Positions 37,983-45,808 of a stretch of 45,808 nt of DNA are shown one piece after another (position 1 is the stretch's first letter; the number at the start of each line of letters is the position of its first letter). Origin of the DNA: Clostridia bacterium (GTDB lineage Bacteria; Bacillota; DSM-12270; Thermacetogeniales; Thermacetogeniaceae); NCBI GenBank assembly GCA_902812385.1, contig CADDZD010000013.1, positions 1 through 45,808 on the forward strand, given 5' to 3'. The position numbers and the translations under genes are program-made. Below the pieces are notes generated by a model. It did not search any database and had not been told where the DNA came from. It saw only the letters and a program-made list of their open reading frames with translations.

Positions 37983-38225
37983 CTACTCGATAATAGCCGC
38001 GGAGGCTGCCCCAACCTTAATCCCGCACTGTTTTCCCAGTTCGATCATGGAGTCAACCATCACCACCTCAACGCCCTTCTCCGCACACAAACGGAGCAAA
38101 GGAGATGAAATCCGTTCCTCAGCATCCTTCGCGACGTAAACAACCCGGGCCTGGCCTTTTTCCACGGCTCTCTGGGTTTGCTTTGTACCCACCGTTTTTT
38201 TCTTAGCAGCAGCCAACCTCTCCAC
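37983..38225 (-). CDS. L7Ae/L30e-family ribosomal protein (YbxF-like)
   Basis: The 80-residue protein has the L7Ae/L30e fold: [54 protein letters not shown]. Relatives in Bacillus (YbxF) bind K-turn RNA and associate with ribosomes; the exact function is not firmly known. It is the first gene after the str promoter, 31 bases before rpsL. Start GTG at 38225 follows GAGGAAGAGAA. The N-terminal 20 residues are longer and more basic than the minimal fold. Confidence 0.9.
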   Translation of the reverse strand: MERLAAAKKKTVGTKQTQRAVEKGQARVVYVAKDAEERISSPLLRLCAEKGVEVVMVDSMIELGKQCGIKVGAASAAIIE

Positions 38226-38281
38226 TTCTCTTCCTCACTCCTTTGAGTTACAAGAGTCGACGGAGCGGTCACACAATGATG

Positions 38282-38311
38282 ATTTTATCATCCGGTCGTG
38301 AATCCTGTCAA
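38282..38311 (-). promoter_or_regulatory. Sigma-A promoter of the str gene block, with a palindrome over the -10
   Basis: The minus strand has perfect TTGACA (38306-38311), an 18-base spacer and TAAAAT (38282-38287) with an extended TG. The -10 lies inside GATGATAAAATCATC, a 6-bp inverted repeat. It starts just after the rpoC stop and about 57 bases before the L7Ae-like gene. Confidence 0.82.
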
Positions 38312-41300
38312 TTATTTAATGTTCTGGACTTCCAGCTTCTCCGTGTCTTCTTCTGCAGCAGCCACCGGTACCTCTGCCTGCGCACCATCCTGTTCCGCCT
38401 GAGCTTCCCCGGCGGTCTGAGCGGCACTCACTTCCTGCTCGCTCATCACCTTGATGTTCCGGTAGCGGGACATACCGGTTCCGGCAGGGATCAACTTCCC
38501 GATGATGACGTTTTCCTTCAAACCGAGCAGCGGATCGATCTTGCCCTTGATCGAAGCCTCAGTTAAAACCCTCGTGGTTTCCTGGAACGACGCCGCCGAC
38601 AGGAAGGAATCGGTAGCCAGGGAAGCCTTGGTGATTCCCAAAATGACCGGCTTGGCGCTGGCCGGTTCCCCTCCCTCGGCCAGAACCCTGGCATTCTCCT
38701 CCTCAAAATCGAAGACCTCGATCAGGCCGCCGGGCAGCAGGTCCGTGTCCCCTGACTCCTCAACCTTCACCTTGCGCAGCATCTGCCTGATCATCACTTC
38801 GATGTGCTTATCGTTGATGTCCACACCCTGCATCCTGTAAACCCGCTGCACTTCCCGGAGCAGGTAATCCTGCACCGCGGCAATGCCCTTCACCTGAAGC
38901 AGGTCATGGGGGTTGACCGAGCCTTCTGTCAGCTCCTCGCCGGCCTCCACATACTGGCCGTTCTCCACCTTAATCCTGGAACCAAAGGGAATCTGGTAGG
39001 TGCGCTTTTCGTCGTCCCCGGCAATTTCAATCTCCCTCTTCCCCTTGGACTCCTGAATGGTGACGATCCCGTCGTTTTCGGCGATGATTGCCTGGCCCTT
39101 GGGCTTGCGCGCCTCAAAGAGCTCCTCCACCCGGGGTAGACCCTGGGTGATGTCTTCCCCGGCCACACCGCCGGTATGGAAGGTACGCATGGTCAACTGC
39201 GTACCGGGCTCGCCGATCGACTGGGCCGCCATGATCCCCACGGCCTCCCCGATTTCCACCGTAAAACCGGTGGCCAGGTTGCGCCCGTAGCATTTCTGGC
39301 AGGTGCCGTAGCGGGTTTTGCAGGTCAGAACCGACCGGATCAGCACCTTTTTGATCCCGGCTTCGATGATCTTCTCGGCGTACTCCTCGGTGATCTCGGT
39401 GTCCGCCGGGACGATCTCCTCACCGGTTTCCGGATGGAGGACCGGCAGCAGCGTGTAGCGCCCGATGATCCTCTCGCTCAGTTTTTCGATCACGTCATCC
39501 CCGTCTTTGATCTCCTCGACGAAGATGCCTTCACTGGTTCCGCAATCGGCCTCCCGCACGATCACGTCCTGGGCCACATCTACAAGCCGGCGGGTCAGGT
39601 AGCCGGAGTCTGCGGTTCGCAGGGCGGTGTCGGCAAGCCCCTTTCTGGCTCCGTGCGTCGAAGTGAAGTATTCCAGAACCGTCAGGCCCTCCCGGAAGTT
39701 TGCTTTAATAGGAACATCGATGATCTGCCCGGAGGGGTCCGCCATCAAGCCGCGCATACCGGCCAGCTGGCGGATCTGCTGGATATTGCCGCGCGCCCCG
39801 GAATTGGCCATCATGTAGATCGGGTTAAGCCGGTCGAGGTGTTTTAACAGGGAATCGGTCACCTCTTCCGTCGCCCTCTGCCAGATCCCGGTAACCTTGG
39901 CATAGCGCTCATCCTCGCTGATCAGCCCCCTGCGGTACTGCTGTTCCACCTTATCCACTTCGGCATCGGCCCGGGCGAGAATATCCGGTTTCTCAGGCGG
40001 GACCGCCACATCGGTGATGCCGACCGTGATTCCGGCCTTCGTGGCGTAGCTGAACCCCAGCTTCTTGATCCCGTCCAGAAGGGCAGCCGTCCTCTCGTAG
40101 CCCAGTCTGCGGTAACACTTGCCGACGATCTCGGCCAGGATCTTCTTACCCACAACCTCGTTGATAAAACCGAGTTCCGCAGGTATGACCTGGTTAAAGA
40201 TCAGCCTTCCCACTGTGGTATCCACAAGTTTGCCGTTAACCCGCACCTTGATGTGGGCGTGGAGATCGATTACCCCGGATTCATAAGCATAATAAGCCTC
40301 ATTGAAATCCCTGAAATACTTGCCTTCTCCCTTAGCCCCTTCCTCGTCAATAGTCAGGTAGTAGCAGCCCAGGACCATATCCTGGGTAGGAGCAACCACC
40401 GGCCGGCCGTCCTTCGGGTTCAGGATGTTGTGGCTTGACAGCATAAGAATTCTTGCTTCTGCCTGGGCCTCGGCGGACAAGGGCACATGAACCGCCATCT
40501 GGTCCCCGTCGAAATCGGCGTTGTACCCCGTACAGACCAGGGGATGAATCTGGATTGCCCTGCCTTCCACAAGGACCGGCTCGAAGGCCTGAATGCCCAG
40601 CCTGTGCAGGGTAGGAGCACGGTTCAAGAGAACCGGGTGCTCCTTGATGACATCCTCCAGCACATCCCAGACCTCGTTGCGCACCCGCTCCACCATGCGC
40701 TTGGCACTCTTGATGTTGTGGGCATAGCCCTGGCTGACCAGCCGCTTCATCACAAAGGGCTTGAAAAGCTCCAGGGCCATTTCCTTCGGCAAACCGCACT
40801 GGTGAAGCTTGAGTTCCGGTCCGACAACGATAACCGAACGGCCGGAGTAGTCAACGCGTTTCCCGAGCAGGTTCTGGCGGAAACGACCCTGTTTCCCCTT
40901 CAGCATGTCACTGAGGGATTTCAACGGCCTGTTGCCGGGTCCCGTCACCGGACGGCCGCGCCTGCCGTTGTCAATCAAAGCGTCGACCGCTTCCTGCAGC
41001 ATCCGTTTTTCATTCCGCACAATGATATCCGGGGCTCCGAGGTCGAGCAGCCTCTTCAGCCGGTTGTTCCGGTTGATGACACGCCGGTAGAGGTCGTTCA
41101 AATCGGAGGTGGCAAACCTGCCGCCGTCAAGCTGGACCATAGGCCGCAGCTCAGGGGGGATCACCGGGATCACTTCGAGGATCATCCATTCCGGGCGGTT
41201 GCCGGACTTCCGAAAAGCCTCCACAACCTCCAGGCGCCGGATCGCCCGCACCTTCCGCTGGCCGGTGGCTTCATTGAGCTCATTCCGCAGTTCCTGGCTT

Positions 41301-41860
41301 AACTTGTCAAGATCGATTTCCTCGAGCAGTTCCTTGATCGCCTCAGCCCCCATCCCTGCCCGGAAGCGGTTTCCGTACTTCTCCTTGTTCTCCCGGTATT
41401 CCGACTCGGTCAGGAGCTGCTTCTTGGTCAGAGGCGTATCCCCGGGATCGATAACAACATATGAAACGAAGTACAGGACCTTTTCAAGCGAGCGGGGAGA
41501 CATGTCCAGCAGCAGCCCCATCCGGCTGGGAATCCCTTTAAAGTACCAGATATGGGAAACAGGCGCCGCCAGTTCGATATGCCCCAAACGCTCACGCCGC
41601 ACCTTGGCACGGGTGACTTCCACGCCGCAGCGGTCGCAAATAATCCCTTTGTACCGCACGCGCTTGTATTTCCCGCAATGGCACTCCCAATCCTTGGTCG
41701 GGCCGAAGATCCTTTCGCAGAAAAGCCCGTCCCGTTCCGGTTTGAGGGTCCTGTAATTGATCGTCTCCGGTTTTTTCACTTCCCCACTCGACCAGGCCCG
41801 GATCTGTTCAGGGGAGGCCAGGCCGATACGCATCTGTTCGAAATTACTGACGTCCAGCAA
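38312..41860 (-). CDS. rpoC: DNA-directed RNA polymerase beta' subunit
   Basis: Beta' holds the catalytic magnesium and the clamp. The N-terminal zinc finger has C60, C62, C75 and C78 ([19 protein letters not shown]). The catalytic loop [16 protein letters not shown] is near residue 455, and the second zinc site ([13 protein letters not shown] region with an earlier CGTSEG) lies near 810-900. The bridge helix and trigger loop region contain [15 protein letters not shown]. The 1182 residues end in a tail of about 40 residues rich in A, E and Q with no known domain. The start is TTG at 41860, with GGGAG 10 bases upstream. It follows rpoB by 51 bases. Confidence 0.98.
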   Translation of the reverse strand: MLDVSNFEQMRIGLASPEQIRAWSSGEVKKPETINYRTLKPERDGLFCERIFGPTKDWECHCGKYKRVRYKGIICDRCGVEVTRAKVRRERLGHIELAAPVSHIWYFKGIPSRMGLLLDMSPRSLEKVLYFVSYVVIDPGDTPLTKKQLLTESEYRENKEKYGNRFRAGMGAEAIKELLEEIDLDKLSQELRNELNEATGQRKVRAIRRLEVVEAFRKSGNRPEWMILEVIPVIPPELRPMVQLDGGRFATSDLNDLYRRVINRNNRLKRLLDLGAPDIIVRNEKRMLQEAVDALIDNGRRGRPVTGPGNRPLKSLSDMLKGKQGRFRQNLLGKRVDYSGRSVIVVGPELKLHQCGLPKEMALELFKPFVMKRLVSQGYAHNIKSAKRMVERVRNEVWDVLEDVIKEHPVLLNRAPTLHRLGIQAFEPVLVEGRAIQIHPLVCTGYNADFDGDQMAVHVPLSAEAQAEARILMLSSHNILNPKDGRPVVAPTQDMVLGCYYLTIDEEGAKGEGKYFRDFNEAYYAYESGVIDLHAHIKVRVNGKLVDTTVGRLIFNQVIPAELGFINEVVGKKILAEIVGKCYRRLGYERTAALLDGIKKLGFSYATKAGITVGITDVAVPPEKPDILARADAEVDKVEQQYRRGLISEDERYAKVTGIWQRATEEVTDSLLKHLDRLNPIYMMANSGARGNIQQIRQLAGMRGLMADPSGQIIDVPIKANFREGLTVLEYFTSTHGARKGLADTALRTADSGYLTRRLVDVAQDVIVREADCGTSEGIFVEEIKDGDDVIEKLSERIIGRYTLLPVLHPETGEEIVPADTEITEEYAEKIIEAGIKKVLIRSVLTCKTRYGTCQKCYGRNLATGFTVEIGEAVGIMAAQSIGEPGTQLTMRTFHTGGVAGEDITQGLPRVEELFEARKPKGQAIIAENDGIVTIQESKGKREIEIAGDDEKRTYQIPFGSRIKVENGQYVEAGEELTEGSVNPHDLLQVKGIAAVQDYLLREVQRVYRMQGVDINDKHIEVMIRQMLRKVKVEESGDTDLLPGGLIEVFDFEEENARVLAEGGEPASAKPVILGITKASLATDSFLSAASFQETTRVLTEASIKGKIDPLLGLKENVIIGKLIPAGTGMSRYRNIKVMSEQEVSAAQTAGEAQAEQDGAQAEVPVAAAEEDTEKLEVQNIK

Positions 41861-41911
41861 AAGTTACCCGCTCCCTTCCTACAGGCTTTGTCAGGTGGCG
41901 ACAGCTCCTGA

Positions 41912-44900
41912 CTATTCTTCTTCCTCTACCAGCTCATCGAAGAAAGGACCGCGTCGTTGGCTTACCTTTGCTTTGGCACGGGGGCTCCGGCGCGCACGGT
42001 GATATTCCTCTTCCATTTCATCCTTTTCTTCATCTTCAATTTCCCTCGCCACATCATCTTCATCGACATCCAGTTCCGAGGCTCCCTTCACCTCATGGCC
42101 TTCGTCCAAAAGGCCGTAATCCTCCATCTCCTCTTCTTCAAAGGGGATCAGCTTCTCAGAGTCATCTTCCTCCACATCCTCGCTATCCTCATCTTCATTC
42201 TCAATATACTTCACCTTCCCGGCCTTCCCGGAGGGGGGAAGGGACTCGCCGATATCCAGGTCAAGCTCCTTGGCGGTTTCGCTGATATCCTCGTCCCCTT
42301 CTCTGATCTCGATCTCTTCATTCGACTCGGAGAGCACCCGGACATCAAGACAGAGGCTCTGGAGTTCCTTGATCAGCACTTTGAAGGATTCGGGAACTCC
42401 CGGTTCGGGAACATTCTCACCCTTCACGATGGCTTCATAGGTCTTGACACGCCCCACAACGTCATCAGATTTTACGGTCAGAATCTCCTGGAGTGTATAG
42501 GATGCGCCATACGCCTCCAACGCCCAGACCTCCATTTCGCCGAAACGCTGCCCGCCGAACTGGGCCTTGCCACCCAGCGGCTGCTGGGTAACCAGGGAGT
42601 AAGGCCCGGTGGAACGGGCATGGATCTTGTCGTCAACCAGGTGGGCGAGTTTCAACATATAAATATAGCCCACGGTGACTTCATGGTCGTATGGTTCTCC
42701 GGTACGCCCGTCGTACAAAACCGTCTTACCGTGCACGGGGAGGTTCGCCCGCTCCAGGGTATCGGTGATGTCTTTCTCAAGAGCGCCGTCGTAGACCGGC
42801 GAGGCGACATACATCCCCAGTTCATGGGCTGCCCAGCCCAGATGGCACTCCAGTACCTGTCCAATATTCATACGTGAGGGCACGCCCAGGGGATTCAGGA
42901 CGATTTCTACCGGTGTCCCGTCCGGCAGAAAGGGCATATCCTCCTCGGGCAGGATCCGGGAGATAACCCCCTTGTTCCCGTGCCTTCCCGCCATCTTGTC
43001 TCCCACGGAAATCTTCCTCTTCTGGGCCACGTAGACCCTTACCAGCCTGTTAACCCCAGGCGGCAGTTCATCGCCGTTCTCCCGGGAGAAAACCTTGACG
43101 TCTACGACCCGGCCGGATTCACCGTGGGGCACCCGCAGCGAGGTATCCCTGACCTCCCGGGCCTTTTCACCGAAGATCGCCCGTAGCAACCGCTCCTCGG
43201 CGGTTAATTCCGTCTCGCCTTTCGGCGTCACCTTGCCTACCAGAATATCCCCGGGCCTGACCTCCGCCCCGACCCGGATAATCCCTCTCTCATCCAGGTC
43301 CTTTAAAACGTCCTCGCCCACATTGGGAATATCCCTGGTGATCTCCTCAGGCCCGAGTTTCGTATCCCGGGCATCGCACTCGTATTCCTCGATGTGGATC
43401 GATGTGAAGTAGTCATCTTTGACCAGCTTTTCGCTGATCAGAATGGCGTCTTCGTAGTTGTAGCCCTCCCAGGGCATAAAGGCAACCAGGACGTTGCGGC
43501 CCAGAGCCAGCTCCCCCCCTGCAGTACAGGGGCCGTCGGCAATAACCTCGCCTGCGGATACCCGCTGCCCCTTCTCTACAATAGGCTTCTGGTTGATACA
43601 GGTACCCTGGTTGGACCGGGCGAACTTCATCAAACGAAACCTGTCGATCGTTCCGTCGTCGCACTTGATGACGATCTCGTCGGCGGTCACCTTCTGCACA
43701 AAACCATCGTGAGCAGCTTTGAGCACAACACCCGAATCCAGGGCTACCCGATGCTCGATCCCCGTACCCACCAGCGGCGCTTCCGTTTTCAGGAGGGGCA
43801 CTGCCTGCCGCTGCATGTTTGCTCCCATTAGAGCACGGTTGGCGTCATCGTGCTCCAGAAAAGGAATCAATGCCGTGGCCACGCTGACGACCTGCTTCGG
43901 AGAAACGTCCATGTAGTCTACTTCCGAAGAAGGTACGACGAGAATCTCGCGCCCACGCCTGGCGTTGACACGGGCGGTTTTAAAATGGCCCTCTTCGTCA
44001 AGGGGGGCGTTGGCCTGGGCAATAACGTATTCATCCTCTTCGTCCGCGGTAAGATAGACGATTTCGTTGGTGACAATCCCCTTTTCCTTATCCACCTTCC
44101 GGTAGGGTGTTTCGATAAACCCGTACTGGTTAACGCGGGCATAAGTGCTCAAGGAGCCGATCAGGCCGATGTTTGGGCCTTCAGGGGTTTCGATGGGGCA
44201 CATTCTCCCGTAGTGGGAGTGGTGCACGTCCCGTACCTCGAACCCTGCCCGTTCCCTGCTCAGCCCTCCGGGGCCCAGGGCGCTCAGCCGGCGCTTATGG
44301 GTCAGCTCGGCCAGCGGGTTGGTCTGGTCCATGAACTGGGAGAGCTGGCTGCTGCCGAAAAACTCCTTGATTGCCGCCACCACAGGCCGGATGTTGATCA
44401 GGGCCTGGGGAGTGATGGTATCTACATCCTGGATGGTCATTCTCTCCCTGACCACTCGCTCCATCCGCGCCAGTCCGATCCGGAACTGGTTCTGCAGGAG
44501 CTCACCCACGGAGCGAAGGCGCCTGTTGCCCAGATGGTCGATGTCATCGATCTGGCCTTCCCCCTGCATGAGCTTGAGAAAATAATCAATTACGGCAATA
44601 ATGTCCTCCCGGGAGAGGCATCTCCCCTCATGGGCAGGATCATTGGCATTCAGCTTCAGCTTCTTATTAAACTTATAACGGCCCACATTGCCCAGGTCAT
44701 AACGGCGCGGGTCGAAGAAGAGGCTCTCCAACAAGGCGCGGGCGCTGTCAATGGTGGGGGGCTCCCCGGGCCGCAGCCTCTTGTAGATTTCCACGAGTGC
44801 CTCTTCCTGGGACTGGTTGCTATCTCGTTCCAGAGTGATCCTGATGAATTCATTATCGTTGAAAAGGGACATTATCTCGTTATTTGTGGAGTAGCCCAGG

Positions 44901-45490
44901 GTCCGGACAAGAACGGTAACGGGCAGTTTCCGGGTCCGGTCCACCCGCACCCAAATGGCGTCATGCACATCGGATTCCAGTTCCAGCCAGGCGCCGCGGT
45001 TCGGGATTACCGTTGCGCTGAAGAGCTTTTTCCCTGCGTCGCTGCCGGCATGATAGTAAACACCGGGTGAGCGAACCAGCTGGCTGACGATAACCCGTTC
45101 CGCACCATTAATAATAAAGGTTCCCTGCTCGGTCATCAGAGGGAAATCTCCCATGAAGACATCCTGTTCCTTGATTTCACCCGTTTCCCGGTTTGTCAGA
45201 CGCACCTTCACCCGCAACGGGGCGGCATAGGTAACATCCCGCTCCTTACACTCTTCAACGCTGTATTTGGGTTCTCCCAGGGAGTAGTCTATAAACTCAA
45301 GAGTCAGGTTGCCGGTGAAATCCTGAATCGGGGAAACATCACGAAACAGTTCATGCAGCCCCTCCCTTAAGAACCACTGGTAGGACTGCTGCTGAATTTC
45401 AATCAGGTTCGGCATTTCCAGAACTTCTTTAATACGCCCGTAACTCCATCGCTGGTGCTGTCCTGCCTGTATCGGAGTCGGATAAGCCAT
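41912..45490 (-). CDS. rpoB: DNA-directed RNA polymerase beta subunit with long acidic tail
   Basis: Beta forms the other half of the RNA polymerase active cleft and is the rifamycin target. [43 protein letters not shown] is the rifampicin-region cluster I, with wild-type-looking D, H and S positions. [38 protein letters not shown] and [18 protein letters not shown] are further conserved blocks. The usual end ([17 protein letters not shown]) comes near residue 1064; another 128 residues follow, rich in D and E, then a short basic patch ([14 protein letters not shown]) and EEEE. ATG at 45490 follows GAGGTGAGGAAGGCGCG. The total of 1192 residues is long for a Firmicute. Confidence 0.98.
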   Translation of the reverse strand: MAYPTPIQAGQHQRWSYGRIKEVLEMPNLIEIQQQSYQWFLREGLHELFRDVSPIQDFTGNLTLEFIDYSLGEPKYSVEECKERDVTYAAPLRVKVRLTNRETGEIKEQDVFMGDFPLMTEQGTFIINGAERVIVSQLVRSPGVYYHAGSDAGKKLFSATVIPNRGAWLELESDVHDAIWVRVDRTRKLPVTVLVRTLGYSTNNEIMSLFNDNEFIRITLERDSNQSQEEALVEIYKRLRPGEPPTIDSARALLESLFFDPRRYDLGNVGRYKFNKKLKLNANDPAHEGRCLSREDIIAVIDYFLKLMQGEGQIDDIDHLGNRRLRSVGELLQNQFRIGLARMERVVRERMTIQDVDTITPQALINIRPVVAAIKEFFGSSQLSQFMDQTNPLAELTHKRRLSALGPGGLSRERAGFEVRDVHHSHYGRMCPIETPEGPNIGLIGSLSTYARVNQYGFIETPYRKVDKEKGIVTNEIVYLTADEEDEYVIAQANAPLDEEGHFKTARVNARRGREILVVPSSEVDYMDVSPKQVVSVATALIPFLEHDDANRALMGANMQRQAVPLLKTEAPLVGTGIEHRVALDSGVVLKAAHDGFVQKVTADEIVIKCDDGTIDRFRLMKFARSNQGTCINQKPIVEKGQRVSAGEVIADGPCTAGGELALGRNVLVAFMPWEGYNYEDAILISEKLVKDDYFTSIHIEEYECDARDTKLGPEEITRDIPNVGEDVLKDLDERGIIRVGAEVRPGDILVGKVTPKGETELTAEERLLRAIFGEKAREVRDTSLRVPHGESGRVVDVKVFSRENGDELPPGVNRLVRVYVAQKRKISVGDKMAGRHGNKGVISRILPEEDMPFLPDGTPVEIVLNPLGVPSRMNIGQVLECHLGWAAHELGMYVASPVYDGALEKDITDTLERANLPVHGKTVLYDGRTGEPYDHEVTVGYIYMLKLAHLVDDKIHARSTGPYSLVTQQPLGGKAQFGGQRFGEMEVWALEAYGASYTLQEILTVKSDDVVGRVKTYEAIVKGENVPEPGVPESFKVLIKELQSLCLDVRVLSESNEEIEIREGDEDISETAKELDLDIGESLPPSGKAGKVKYIENEDEDSEDVEEDDSEKLIPFEEEEMEDYGLLDEGHEVKGASELDVDEDDVAREIEDEEKDEMEEEYHRARRSPRAKAKVSQRRGPFFDELVEEEE

Positions 45491-45632
45491 CGCGCCTTCC
45501 TCACCTCTTACTTGGTAATAACCTCAACATCCCACTATTTACCAGCATTATTCCCTTCTATTACGGATTCCAACCCTTCCTTGCCAAAAGAAAACATTAA
45601 TACATTCCTGACCTATAGGACATTAATAGACA
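45491..45632 (-). other. rpoB 5' leader and intergenic region
   Basis: About 140 bases lie between the predicted start point and rpoB. I see no gene or terminator. The plus-strand 9-mer ACATTAATA occurs twice (45594-45602 and 45620-45628), 26 bases apart, just inside the transcribed leader. The remaining bases 45669-45808 upstream of the promoter hold nothing recognisable; rplL would be expected beyond the window edge. Confidence 0.4.
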
Positions 45633-45639
45633 TTTTAAT

Positions 45640-45668
45640 ATGCTAGCATAGTCACCAAGCTTTGTCAA
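45640..45668 (-). promoter_or_regulatory. Sigma-A promoter of rpoBC
   Basis: The minus strand shows perfect TTGACA (45663-45668), a 17-base spacer ending in TGC (extended -10) and TAGCAT (45640-45645). It implies that rpoBC can be transcribed independently of the L10/L12 genes expected upstream. Confidence 0.85.
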
Positions 45669-45808
45669 GCAAGAATTTCTCGAAGCAGAACCCGCGCCCC
45701 CAGTATTTACCATCCCTACATTTCAACAGCCACAAGGCTTCCAGCTACAGCACCTGGTAAAGAGTGTAAATAACCCCTTTTCCCTAAATTACCTGTTTTT
45801 TTCAGGGA

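Noticed and set aside
43850-45070. Long plus-strand open frame (406 codons) opposite rpoB
   Set aside because: Antisense shadow of rpoB; composition and lack of motifs argue against a real product.

Overview
The window is a Firmicutes chromosome segment, most like a moderately G+C-rich spore-forming member of the Clostridia (Peptococcaceae or Thermoanaerobacterales type). The evidence is the rpoBC / str / S10 / spc / alpha gene order with a KOW-domain gene between map and infA, a YbxF-type L7Ae protein before rpsL, zinc-containing forms of S4, S14, L24, L36 and adenylate kinase, a CwlD-type spore cortex amidase, and strong AGGAGG ribosome binding sites. Species cannot be fixed by reading alone. 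Every confident gene lies on the minus strand except one AT-rich fragment at the left edge, so transcription runs from right to left.

Right to left, 45.5-38.3 kb is rpoB-rpoC behind a consensus promoter. 38.2-16.5 kb is one nearly unbroken translation super-cluster: L7Ae-like, rpsL, rpsG, fusA, tuf, then S10 (rpsJ-rplC-rplD-rplW-rplB-rpsS-rplV-rpsC-rplP-rpmC-rpsQ), spc (rplN-rplX-rplE-rpsN-rpsH-rplF-rplR-rpsE-rpmD-rplO-secY-adk-map-KOW-infA-rpmJ) and alpha (rpsM-rpsK-rpsD-rpoA-rplQ), followed by truA, rplM and rpsI. It has promoters before the L7Ae-like gene and before rplM, and a clear intrinsic terminator after rpsI. The ECF transporter genes that usually sit between rplQ and truA in Firmicutes are absent.

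Next come cwlD (16.4-15.6 kb), a repeat-rich 435-base gap, and a two-gene AmmeMemoRadiSam operon (a fused Memo-like/AMMECR1 protein and its radical SAM partner) with its own promoter and terminator. From 12.5 kb to 0.65 kb is a complete arginine operon, argC-argJ-argB-argD-carB-argF-argG-argH. Its promoter overlaps an ArgR (ARG box) operator and it ends at a strong hairpin. It encodes the cyclic acetyl-ornithine route and all steps from ornithine to arginine, but only the large subunit of carbamoyl phosphate synthase; carA is missing.

The main non-genic observations are: two copies of a MITE-like repeat with 12-13 base terminal inverted repeats (between argG and argH, and between cwlD and the AmmeMemoRadiSam operon); a REP-like hairpin and an IS200/IS605-end-like hairpin in that second gap; a long acidic tail on RpoB; a cysteine-rich insert in EF-Tu; and a left-edge HXXEE-family membrane gene that has lost its defining N-terminal motif. 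I found no tRNA, rRNA, CRISPR array or intact transposase. The best candidate for under-described biology is the AmmeMemoRadiSam pair; the most novel sequence feature is the MITE-like repeat.
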